51,711 bases of DNA from an uncultured Collinsella sp. (lineage in GTDB: Bacteria > Actinomycetota > Coriobacteriia > Coriobacteriales > Coriobacteriaceae): contig CALGZX010000028.1 in assembly GCA_937934165.1 (NCBI GenBank), positions 1 through 51,711 of the forward strand. The letters run 5' to 3'. Below are positions 30,645-38,088 of this stretch, in pieces. The notes beneath the pieces are model-generated. The model was not told where the DNA came from. It saw nothing but the letters and a program-made list of their open reading frames with translations, and did no database searches. Every line of letters begins with the position of its first letter. Positions within the stretch are counted from its first letter, which is position 1. A program made the translations under genes and the position numbers.

Positions 30645-32021
30645 ATGAAACGCGACTGGAACGCGATGACTCAGGGGATTCTGGACGCCGTCGGTGGTCC
30701 CGAGAACATCTCGGGCATGACGCACTGCGCGACGCGCCTGCGTCTCAATCTCAAAGACGACGCGGCTTGCGACGACGCTGCGGTCAAGGAAGTCGAAGGC
30801 GTTGTGAACACGCTGAACAAGGCCGGTCAGTACCAGGTTCTCATCGGCACTGAGGTCCCGAAGCTGTACGAGAAGTTTGAGCCGCTGGTCAAGGGTTCGG
30901 GCGTGGAAATCTCCGCTGCTACCAAGGACGAGGGCGAGAGCATCGTCAGCCAGGTCTTCTCCGCGATCTCCGCCATCTTTGCCCCGCTGCTGCCCGCCAT
31001 GGCCGGCTCCGGTATCCTGCGCGGCTTCGTTATCCTGGCCGCCCAGCTCGGCATCATCGCTGAGGGCACGGGTACCTACACCATCCTGTACACCCTGGCC
31101 ATGAGCGTGTTCTACTTCCTGCCCGTGCTGCTCGGCTTCTCCGCCGGCAAGCGCTTCGGCGCGAGCCCGTACCTGTCGGCGCTGCTCGGCGCGTGCCTGC
31201 TCTACCCGGACTTCATCGCCCTCATGGGCGACGCGGGCAACGGCGCCATGACGGACTTCTTCGGCATCCCCGTGGTTCTCATGAACTACAACTCCACGGT
31301 TATCCCTGCCATCTTGTCTGTCTGGGTCTACTCGTACCTGTACAAGTGGCTCGATGAGCACGTTTCCGAGATGCTCAAGCTCGTCGTGCTGCCCGCCATC
31401 TCCCTGATCGTTATGGTTCCGCTCACCATGCTCGTCATCGGTCCCCTGGGCGTCTACGCTGGTGAGGCCATCGCCTTCGTGGTCAACTGGCTGATCGAGC
31501 GCAGCTCCGTGTTCGCCGGCGTGCTGGTTGGCGGCGGCTGGTCCGTGCTGGTGTCCATGGGCATCCACTGGGCCGTGAACCCCATCATGATCAACAACAT
31601 CGCTCAGAACGGCTTCGACTACATCTGCCCCTTCACCTTCGCCTGCAACTTCGCCGTTATCGGCTGCGCCTTCGGCGTGTTCCTCAAGGCCCGCGACCAG
31701 AAGCTCAAGAGCTTCGCGATGACCGGTGTCGTATCGATCGCCCTGTCCGCCATCATCGAGCCCACGCTGTTCGGTATGCTCGTGAAGAACAAGAAGGTCT
31801 GGCTTGCGCAGATCATCGGCGGTGCCGTCGGCGGCGCGTTCCTCGGTATCATGAAGGTCGTCACCACTGCGTTCACCTTCGGTTCCGTCACTACGTTCCC
31901 GGCTTTCGTGAGTTCCGACCCCATGAACTTCGCTTGGGCTATGGTCGGCATGCTCATTTCCGCCGTCGTGGCCGGTGTTCTTGCCTTCGCCTTCACCGGC
32001 AAGGAGGATCAGCTCGCCTAA
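30645..32021 (+). CDS. PTS glucose/beta-glucoside family EIIBC component
   Basis: Transports and phosphorylates a sugar. The IIB domain is at the N-terminus with the phosphorylated cysteine in MTHCATRLRL (C28). The IIC domain from about residue 100 carries many membrane spans and ends LAFAFTGKEDQLA. Length 458 aa; no IIA domain is present, so a general or separate EIIA must serve it. GGGGAGG lies just before the ATG, overlapping the end of the epimerase gene. The substrate cannot be read from sequence; context points to a rare hexose or beta-glucoside. Confidence 0.9.
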   Translation: MKRDWNAMTQGILDAVGGPENISGMTHCATRLRLNLKDDAACDDAAVKEVEGVVNTLNKAGQYQVLIGTEVPKLYEKFEPLVKGSGVEISAATKDEGESIVSQVFSAISAIFAPLLPAMAGSGILRGFVILAAQLGIIAEGTGTYTILYTLAMSVFYFLPVLLGFSAGKRFGASPYLSALLGACLLYPDFIALMGDAGNGAMTDFFGIPVVLMNYNSTVIPAILSVWVYSYLYKWLDEHVSEMLKLVVLPAISLIVMVPLTMLVIGPLGVYAGEAIAFVVNWLIERSSVFAGVLVGGGWSVLVSMGIHWAVNPIMINNIAQNGFDYICPFTFACNFAVIGCAFGVFLKARDQKLKSFAMTGVVSIALSAIIEPTLFGMLVKNKKVWLAQIIGGAVGGAFLGIMKVVTTAFTFGSVTTFPAFVSSDPMNFAWAMVGMLISAVVAGVLAFAFTGKEDQLA

Positions 32022-32098
32022 GAGCCCCGGATGCGTCGCCTCTCCTAGGGTCGTTCTCTTCGCTTGAAGAGCGTCGCGCTTACGCGAGGTGTGTCAAC

Positions 32099-32119
32099 CT
32101 CGTTCAAATTGTGAACGAG
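32099..32119 (+). promoter_or_regulatory. Inverted repeat upstream of the DeoR gene
   Basis: CTCGTTC (32099-32105) and GAACGAG (32113-32119) are perfect complements around a 7-nt loop, in the 224-nt gap between EIIBC and the DeoR gene. It may be an operator or a weak terminator. Confidence 0.4.
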
Positions 32120-32245
32120 AGGGTAGGTCAATCGATTAAGCGGTCGTCATCGCAACAGGTGGCGGCCGCTATTCTGCTTGTGCGTTACACTTTTCGAAAA
32201 GAAATGAACGAGCGTGAAGCAGAGTGGTTTGGAGAGGTTCCCAAT

Positions 32246-32989
32246 ATGATTCCGTATGAGCGCCAGGAGCGAATTGTAGAGTGCCTGCAGAAGTCGGGCC
32301 TCGCGAGGATTTCCGAGCTGCAGGAGGAGCTGCCGGGCGTCTCTATTTCGACGCTACGTCGCGACCTCAAGGAGCTGGAGGCGCTTGGCAAGGTTGAGCA
32401 TCTTTCGGGCGGCGCGGTGAGGCTCCTCTCGGCTGTCCACGAGGTGAGTATCTCGACGCGTTCGGGCCTACACGGGAGTGAGAAGGAACAGATTGCCCAA
32501 GTCGCCTTGCGTTTTGTTGAGGACGGGGACACGCTCTACTTGGACTCGGGTTCCACCTGCACGGCGCTGCTGCGTCTGCTGCTCGACCGCGACGTGACAA
32601 TTTACACGACGGATGCCTCGGCGTGCCTGATTAAGAGCGAGACGCGCGCCCAGCTCATCGTGGTGGGTGGCGAGTTCAACTATGTGAACTCCTCGTTCTG
32701 CGGTTCTATGACCGAATCGATCCTGCGCGATCTGTACTTCGATAAGGCGTTTATCGGGACCAACGCGATTGACGAGGACCGCGGCGTCATGACGCCCTCC
32801 TACGTTGAGGCGGCGAAGAAGCGCATCGTGCGCGAGAATTCGAATAAGGCGTACGTGCTGTGCGACAGCTCGAAGTTCCATCAGTTCTCGAATGTTCGCG
32901 CGTTTGGGTTCGATGGTGTGTCGATTATCGCGGAGTCCTATGACGAGAAGATCGCCCAGTGCGCGCGCCTGATCACGCCTGGAGCGTAG
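32246..32989 (+). CDS. DeoR family transcriptional regulator
   Basis: The 247-aa product starts MIPYERQERIVECLQKSGLA, followed by the DeoR helix-turn-helix (VSISTLRRDLKELEALGKV) and GGAV linker, and the sensor domain with YLDSGSTCTALL (about residue 92) and CDSSKF. ATG 32246 has GGAGAGG 8 nt upstream; longer frames lack family sequence. Downstream of the epimerase and PTS genes in the same direction, it likely controls them in response to a sugar phosphate. Confidence 0.88.
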   Translation: MIPYERQERIVECLQKSGLARISELQEELPGVSISTLRRDLKELEALGKVEHLSGGAVRLLSAVHEVSISTRSGLHGSEKEQIAQVALRFVEDGDTLYLDSGSTCTALLRLLLDRDVTIYTTDASACLIKSETRAQLIVVGGEFNYVNSSFCGSMTESILRDLYFDKAFIGTNAIDEDRGVMTPSYVEAAKKRIVRENSNKAYVLCDSSKFHQFSNVRAFGFDGVSIIAESYDEKIAQCARLITPGA

Positions 32990-33163
32990 GGGGTCCGGGC
33001 TCAGGTCTGCGGATTGCGGCCCCTGGCTGCTGCTGTCCGCGTAGCGGGATTTCTTCCTAGGGAATACGACAGCGTTTCGTGGTGCGGGCTCCTGCATGAT
33101 ACCAGCTAGATAGGCAAATATGGCAACGTTGTGAATCTGGAAAAGCCTGCAGGTTAACAACGT

Positions 33164-33213
33164 GGTTAAACGATTAATCAGCCAGACTGTAGATAAAGGT
33201 TAAACGATTAATT
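33164..33213 (+). promoter_or_regulatory. Two GGTTAAACGATTAAT operators before the Rpe/AlsE gene
   Basis: GGTTAAACGATTAATC (33164-33179) and GGTTAAACGATTAATT (33198-33213), 34 bp apart. They resemble the symmetric GGTTAACAGATTAACC before the LacI-family gene at 35590-35605. A half-site GGTTAACA occurs at 33152. They are probably LacI-family operators for the repressor encoded downstream. Confidence 0.65.
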
Positions 33214-33254
33214 ACCACCGAGTAGATAATCACCGAGCAGATAAGGAGTTCACT

Positions 33255-33908
33255 ATGCTGCTCTGCCCCAGTCTCATGTGCGCCGACTACGGCAATCTGC
33301 GTGCGACCGTCGAGGATCTCGACGCCGCCGGCATCGACATCTTCCATTGCGACGTGATGGACGGCAGTTTCGTTCCCAATTTCGCCATGGGTCTCGAAGA
33401 CATCAAGGCCGTGCGAGCTGCCACCAACAAGCTCGTCGACGTGCACCTTATGGTCGAGAATCCTGCCAGCAAGGTTGAACTTTTCGCCTCCGCCGGCGCG
33501 GACATCATCTATATCCATCCGGAGTCCGAGCGTTACGTGGTCAAGACACTCGCCGCGATTAAGTCCCTCGACAAGAGCGCCGGTATCGCCGTGAACCCCG
33601 ACACCTCTATCTCCGAGATCGAGGAGATGTTGAACCTCTGCGATTACGTGATGGTCATGACGGTGAATCCGGGTTTTGCCGGTCAGAGCTTTATCGAGTT
33701 CACGAACGACAAGGTGCGTCGCCTTGCCGCGCTGAAGGAGCGCTTTGGCTTCAAGCTCATGATCGACGGCGCCTGCTCGCCCGAGCGCGTGCGCGACCTG
33801 TCCGCCATTGGCGCGGACGGATTTATCCTGGGCACCAGTGCGCTGTTTGGCAAGGACGCTGGTTACGAGGAGTGTCTGCGCCGTTTGCGCGCCGGCGAGG
33901 TGTATTAG
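33255..33908 (+). CDS. Ribulose-phosphate 3-epimerase family, AlsE-like
   Basis: A (beta/alpha)8 epimerase acting on a ketose phosphate. The 217-aa product has PSLMCADYGNL, FHCDVMDGSFVPNF and the catalytic aspartate in MIDGAC. SLMC at the start, IHPE rather than the HVE form, and the end FILGTSALF match allulose-6-phosphate 3-epimerase (AlsE) better than housekeeping Rpe. This is a motif-level judgement. AAGGAG lies 8 nt before the ATG. RpiB-like gene follows 72 nt later; both lie behind the GGTTAA operators. Confidence 0.8.
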   Translation: MLLCPSLMCADYGNLRATVEDLDAAGIDIFHCDVMDGSFVPNFAMGLEDIKAVRAATNKLVDVHLMVENPASKVELFASAGADIIYIHPESERYVVKTLAAIKSLDKSAGIAVNPDTSISEIEEMLNLCDYVMVMTVNPGFAGQSFIEFTNDKVRRLAALKERFGFKLMIDGACSPERVRDLSAIGADGFILGTSALFGKDAGYEECLRRLRAGEVY

Positions 33909-33980
33909 AAGCGGAACGGCGAATTAGGACGGATTGAGCGCGCGGCATGCGCGAATGGTTCTTATGGAAAGGGGTCTCTT

Positions 33981-34457
33981 TTGAAGATCGGTATTGGAAA
34001 CGACCACGTCGCAGTCGAGTACAAGGAAGCCATCACGGCGTATATCCAGGAGAAGTACGGCTACGAAGTCGTGAACTTCGGTACGGACAGCACCGAGCGC
34101 TTTGACTATCCCATCGCGGGTGAGGCCGTGGCGGACGCTGTCATGTCCGGCGAGGTTGATCGCGGTATCGTTATCTGCGGTACGGGTGTGGGCATCTCGC
34201 TTGCCGCCAACAAGGTGCGCGGTATCCGTTGCTGCACCTGCTCTGAGCCGTATTCCGCTCGCCTGTCGCGCGAGCACAACAACACCAACATGCTCGCATT
34301 TGGTGCTCGTGTGGTAGGCATCGAGCTGGCCAAAATGATTGTCGACGCCTGGCTCACCGGCGAGTTCGAGGGCGGCCGTCACCAGCGACGCATCGATATG
34401 ATTCGCCAGATCGAGGCTCGTCAGCTCGTACGTGCGGAGGAAGCACGCGGCTGGTAG
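33981..34457 (+). CDS. rpiB: RpiB/LacAB family sugar-phosphate isomerase
   Basis: Aldose-ketose isomerase working on a phosphorylated sugar. The 158-aa product has GNDHVAVEYK (with H9), the catalytic cysteine in VICGTGVGISLAANK (C66) and H99 in the REHNNTN region. Start is TTG at 33981 behind GGAAAGGGG; no ATG fits the family's N-terminus. In E. coli and relatives RpiB also acts on allose 6-phosphate, which suits the adjacent AlsE-like epimerase. LacA/LacB of the tagatose pathway is the alternative. Confidence 0.85.
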   Translation: MKIGIGNDHVAVEYKEAITAYIQEKYGYEVVNFGTDSTERFDYPIAGEAVADAVMSGEVDRGIVICGTGVGISLAANKVRGIRCCTCSEPYSARLSREHNNTNMLAFGARVVGIELAKMIVDAWLTGEFEGGRHQRRIDMIRQIEARQLVRAEEARGW

Positions 34458-34460
34458 CGG

Positions 34461-34493
34461 AAAAGCCCGTCACCCGTGTGTGGCGGGCTTTTT
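34461..34493 (+). terminator. Intrinsic terminator after the RpiB gene
   Basis: AAAAGCCCGTCA pairs with TGGCGGGCTTTTT, a stem with one mismatch and a following T-run. It separates this operon from the convergent LacI gene. Confidence 0.82.
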
Positions 34494-34555
34494 GCATGTC
34501 GCGCGTGGGATAGAGCACATGCGAGAGAAAAACGCGGCTATTCGCTGCCCGCTGT

Positions 34556-35566
34556 CTAGCTGCTCGCGCGTTGCACGAGCTTAACGGGGACAAGCGTCTC
34601 CATCTCGGGCTCTTCGCCGCGCAGCAGGGCGAGCAGGGCCTGACATCCCTCGTGCGCGAGGCGCTCGGGGAAGCGGCGGATGGTGCTGATTTGCGGCGTC
34701 GGAAGCTGCGCGTAAACGGAATCGTCAAAGCCGATGAGACGGACGTCTTCGGGTACGCGCTTGCCGGCGGCAACGAGCGCACGCAGCGCGCCCACGGCTG
34801 CGTGGTCGCTATGGGCGAAGACGCCGTCGACGGGGTAGCCCGTGGAGAGGAAGTCGGTCACGAGCTCTTCCGACTCGATGATGCTCGGCTGCTTACCCGA
34901 GACAAACAGCTGGTAGTCGCGGCGTAGCGGCATTCCGTGCGCGGCGAGCGCCCGCTCGTAGCCCATCTGGCGCTCGTTGCCGGGGTAGTTGGCGGTAAAA
35001 CTCGAGATGCTCAGGATGTCCTTGCAGCCGCGCTCGATGAGGTGCTCGGTCGCCATGTAGCCACCGCCGATGTTGTCGGAGCCCACGTGTGGGAAACCGA
35101 GGTCGTTTTCGGGCGCACGGTCGATGCAGACCACGGGGATTCCGTGGGGGACGAACTCGCCGTCGAGCCTGCGCAGGCCGGAGATACAGATGATACCGTC
35201 GGCCTGCTTGCTTGCCAGCGTGCGGAAGTAGTCACGCTCGCGGGCGGGGTCATTGGCGCTGTTGCAAACAAAGACCGAGTAGTCCTCGGTTGCCAGCTCG
35301 CGCTCCACATGCAGGGCGATCTTGGAAAAGAAGTCGTTGGAGATGTCCGGCACGATCATGCCGATGGTCCGGGACTGGGCCATACGGAGGCTCTTCGCCG
35401 CCATGTTCGTGACGTAGCCGTATTCCTTTAGGGCGGCTTCCACGCGTTTGCGGGTGTCTTCGGAAAAACGGCCGCTGCCGTTGATGACGTGGGAAACCGT
35501 GGCGACGGATACGCCGGCCGCGACGGCAATCTGGCGCATGGATGGGCGCTTGCCTGGTGTGGGCAT
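34556..35566 (-). CDS. LacI family transcriptional repressor
   Basis: The 336-aa product has the LacI DNA-binding region at residues 7-60 (SMRQIAVAAGVSVATVSHVINGSGRFSEDTRKRV, hinge AAKSLRMAQS) and a periplasmic-binding-type sugar domain with IGMIVPDISNDFF, HLIERGCKDILSIS and VFAHSDHAAVGALRAL. GGTTAACAGATTAACC directly precedes the gene and similar sites precede the convergent sugar epimerase genes, so autoregulation plus control of the sugar cluster is inferred. ATG follows AGGAGG in the reverse sense. Confidence 0.9.
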   Translation of the reverse strand: MPTPGKRPSMRQIAVAAGVSVATVSHVINGSGRFSEDTRKRVEAALKEYGYVTNMAAKSLRMAQSRTIGMIVPDISNDFFSKIALHVERELATEDYSVFVCNSANDPARERDYFRTLASKQADGIICISGLRRLDGEFVPHGIPVVCIDRAPENDLGFPHVGSDNIGGGYMATEHLIERGCKDILSISSFTANYPGNERQMGYERALAAHGMPLRRDYQLFVSGKQPSIIESEELVTDFLSTGYPVDGVFAHSDHAAVGALRALVAAGKRVPEDVRLIGFDDSVYAQLPTPQISTIRRFPERLAHEGCQALLALLRGEEPEMETLVPVKLVQRASS

Positions 35567-35589
35567 GGGGCCTCCTGCTGCTTTCGGGT

Positions 35590-35605
35590 GGTTAACAGAT
35601 TAACC
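35590..35605. promoter_or_regulatory. Symmetric LacI-type operator GGTTAACAGATTAACC
   Basis: Perfect palindrome with GGTTAA/TTAACC arms and a 4-bp centre, 24 bp upstream of the repressor start. Related sites lie at 33164 and 33198. Confidence 0.68.
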
Positions 35606-35618
35606 GAGATTGTAGCGC

Positions 35619-35816
35619 ATGCGCGATGCCGTAATGGGTCGCTTCGAAGTCGTTTTGTCGCGCTCGGTCTGCACCTTGGATAAGAAGGAGTTCGTCGAGC
35701 ACTCCGATCCGGAGCGCACGCGCGCCAACATCCCGCTGTTCCAGCAGGGCATCATGATACAGCAGCTCAACTCCGAGAAGCTCGTGGTCGAGACCATGGT
35801 GAAGTTCTGCGGCTAG
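35619..35816 (+). pseudogene. Short coding-like ORF, possible gene remnant
   Basis: A 65-codon frame with the codon style of real genes and ending KLVVETMVKFCG. It lies right behind the LacI operator, lacks a ribosome-binding site and starts without a recognisable domain, so it looks like the 3' end of a deleted gene. The product could not be identified. A terminator-like hairpin, GAGGC/GCCTC with T-run, follows at about 35850-35877. Confidence 0.4.
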
Positions 35817-35913
35817 TAATTACTGCATTACATATTCTGTTGTCACCTGGGAGGCTTGTTTTTGCGGGCCTCTTTGTGTTGCTATGGAGCCCTGGCCTGT
35901 CGATAAACAAAGT

Positions 35914-35940
35914 GCCCGCTTGCTGGGGGAGCAAGCGGGC
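35914..35940 (-). terminator. Terminator downstream of pknB
   Basis: GCCCGCTTGCT (35914-35924) and AGCAAGCGGGC (35930-35940) are perfect complements around a 5-nt loop. On the minus strand, after the pknB operon, it is followed by ACTTTGTTT. Confidence 0.85.
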
Positions 35941-35994
35941 GCCTGTGAGCGAATATATTTGCGGCGAGAGCCGTGATGAGCGGTGGGGTGGCGA

Positions 35995-37956
35995 CTAGTT
36001 GGTCGTACCGGAATCGTCACCCGTGCCCGAGCCAGAGCCCGAACCCGAGCCAGAAAGTGCGACCGTCAGCGTGATCGTGCTGTCGGTGGACTGCTTGCCG
36101 GTGGGGGAGACGCCCGTAACGGTGGCATCCTCGTTACCGCTCACGGGATTGCCGTTCTGGTCACAGAAGCCGATGTTATAGAAACCGGCGTTGTTGAGCG
36201 CGGTAACAGCGGCGGAAATGCTCTTACCGTACAGGTTGCCCGGGACGGCTGCCTTGCCGGACTTCTTGGCAATGACGACGGTAATCGTGGCGCCGGGCTT
36301 CTGCTTGCCGCTGGGGTTCCAGCTGATCACGGTGCCCTCGGTAACCGAGTCGTTCTCCTGGTAGCTCACGTCGACGCCAAAGCCTGCCATATCGAGGGCG
36401 TTGCGCGCCTGGGCCTCGGTCATGTCGGTCAGGTCGGGGACGGACGTGGTATCCGGGCCGCTCGAGACCTTGTACGAGATGGTCGTGCCCTTCGCGACTT
36501 CCTTACCGGCTTCGGTGCCCTGCTCAAAGACCTGGCCCTCATCGGCCTCGTTGGCCTCCTCGGAGGCGTTGCCCTTCAGGCCAACGCTTGCCAGTGCGGC
36601 TTCTGCCTGGTCCTTGGTCAGGCCGACAAGCCGGGGAACCTCAACCTTCTCGGAGGGCTTGGGGCCCTTGGAGATTACCAGGTTCACCTTGGTGCCCTTG
36701 GCCTTCTTGGTGTTGCCGTTGGGCGTCTGCTCGGCGACCTTGCCCTCGTCGACATCGTCGTTGTAGCTTTGGTCGATGGTGCCGACCTCGAGGCCGGCTT
36801 CCTTGATCAGCTCGACGGCAGTCTGCTGGTCCTTGCCCAGTACATCGGGAACGGTGACCTGCTCGCCGCCAAAGAGTCCTGTGGCAAAGGCCACCACGAT
36901 GCCGATGACGGCAACCGCTGCCACCACGGCGGCGATGATCTTGTTTTTGTTGGATTTGGGCTCTTCGACCTCGTAGGAGCCGGTGGAGCCCGAAACCGAG
37001 CTACGGGTGGTATTCTGCCCGCTCACGCCCGAGACGGGACGCACCATGGCGCGCGTCTGATCGGAAAGCTCGCGAGTCTTGGTGGCGCCCAGCTCGCCGG
37101 GGGCACCGATGATGCGCGTGGGCTCCGAGACGTTGACGGCACGGCCCGACAGGTAGCTGTTGAGCACCTGACGCAGCTCGTCGGCGGTCTGGAAGCGGTT
37201 TGCCGGGTCCTTCTCCATGCACTTGAGGATGATGCGCTCAAGGTCGGCGTCGACACCGGAGTTGATCTGGCTCGGCGGAATAGGCAGCTCGTTGACCTGC
37301 TTGAGTGCGACCGAGATAGCGTCGTCACCGTCAAAGGGCACGCGGCCGGTGGCGCATTCATACATCACGACGCCCAGCGAGTAGATATCCGAGGTGGGGC
37401 CGAGGTCCTGACCACGGGTCTGCTCGGGGCTGACGTAGTGGGCGGTTCCCAGCACGTTGTTGTCTTGCGTGAGGTGGCTGTTCTTGGCGCGCGCGATGCC
37501 AAAGTCCATCACCTTGATGTTGCCGTCGGGCAGCACCATGATGTTCTGCGGCTTAATGTCGCGGTGGATGATCTCGTGCTTGTGGGCGACCGAAAGCGCG
37601 GAGCTGATCTGCGAGCCGATCTGGGCGACCTTCTTGGGGTCGAGGGCGCCGTGGCTCTTGATGCCGCTCTTAAGGTCGGTGCCGCGCAGGTACTCCATGA
37701 CGATGTAATAGGTGTCGCCGTCCTTGCCCCAATCGTAGACGCCCACGATATAAGGGGAGGAGAGACCGGCTGCTGCCTGGGCCTCCTGCTTAAAGCGTGC
37801 GGCGAAGGTTGCGTCGCCAGCATACTGCGGCAGCATGATCTTGACGGCTACCGTGCGGTCGAGGACCTGGTCCTGTGCGCGGTAGACGGTCGCCATGCCG
37901 CCTGTTCCCACCTTATCCTTGAGGAGGTATCTTCCCCCGAGGACCCTCTGTTCCAT
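35995..37956 (-). CDS. pknB: Ser/Thr protein kinase with PASTA domains
   Basis: Membrane kinase that senses peptidoglycan fragments and phosphorylates growth and division proteins. The 653-aa product has an N-terminal kinase domain (residues 1-275: glycine loop VGTGGMATVY, AVKI lysine K39, HRDIKPQN 131-138, DFG 151-153, SPEQ), a linker rich in Ser/Thr, a membrane span (about 330-355, IIAAVVAAVAVIGIVVAF) and four PASTA repeats starting VTVPDV, VEVPRL, TSVPDL and AAVPGN. The Gly/Ser-rich C-terminus is low complexity. ATG 37956 has AGGAGCAGGA upstream. Last gene of the minus-strand operon, 132 nt after the RodA-PBP gene. Confidence 0.95.
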   Translation of the reverse strand: MEQRVLGGRYLLKDKVGTGGMATVYRAQDQVLDRTVAVKIMLPQYAGDATFAARFKQEAQAAAGLSSPYIVGVYDWGKDGDTYYIVMEYLRGTDLKSGIKSHGALDPKKVAQIGSQISSALSVAHKHEIIHRDIKPQNIMVLPDGNIKVMDFGIARAKNSHLTQDNNVLGTAHYVSPEQTRGQDLGPTSDIYSLGVVMYECATGRVPFDGDDAISVALKQVNELPIPPSQINSGVDADLERIILKCMEKDPANRFQTADELRQVLNSYLSGRAVNVSEPTRIIGAPGELGATKTRELSDQTRAMVRPVSGVSGQNTTRSSVSGSTGSYEVEEPKSNKNKIIAAVVAAVAVIGIVVAFATGLFGGEQVTVPDVLGKDQQTAVELIKEAGLEVGTIDQSYNDDVDEGKVAEQTPNGNTKKAKGTKVNLVISKGPKPSEKVEVPRLVGLTKDQAEAALASVGLKGNASEEANEADEGQVFEQGTEAGKEVAKGTTISYKVSSGPDTTSVPDLTDMTEAQARNALDMAGFGVDVSYQENDSVTEGTVISWNPSGKQKPGATITVVIAKKSGKAAVPGNLYGKSISAAVTALNNAGFYNIGFCDQNGNPVSGNEDATVTGVSPTGKQSTDSTITLTVALSGSGSGSGSGTGDDSGTTN

Positions 37957-38088
37957 TCCTGCTCCTAACATAACTATTCGCTCAACGATGTGTGTAGTAC
38001 CTACGATGTGGCCGCTGGGGCCGTGTGGCGCGTTGCCGCTAACTCTTCGGCCGCGGCGCGCCTCGGGTGTCCGATTCGATCATGGGCA

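Noticed and set aside
35983..37968. Long plus-strand frame opposite pknB
   Set aside because: The minus strand encodes kinase and PASTA motifs in full; the plus frame has no domain and no ribosome-binding site.
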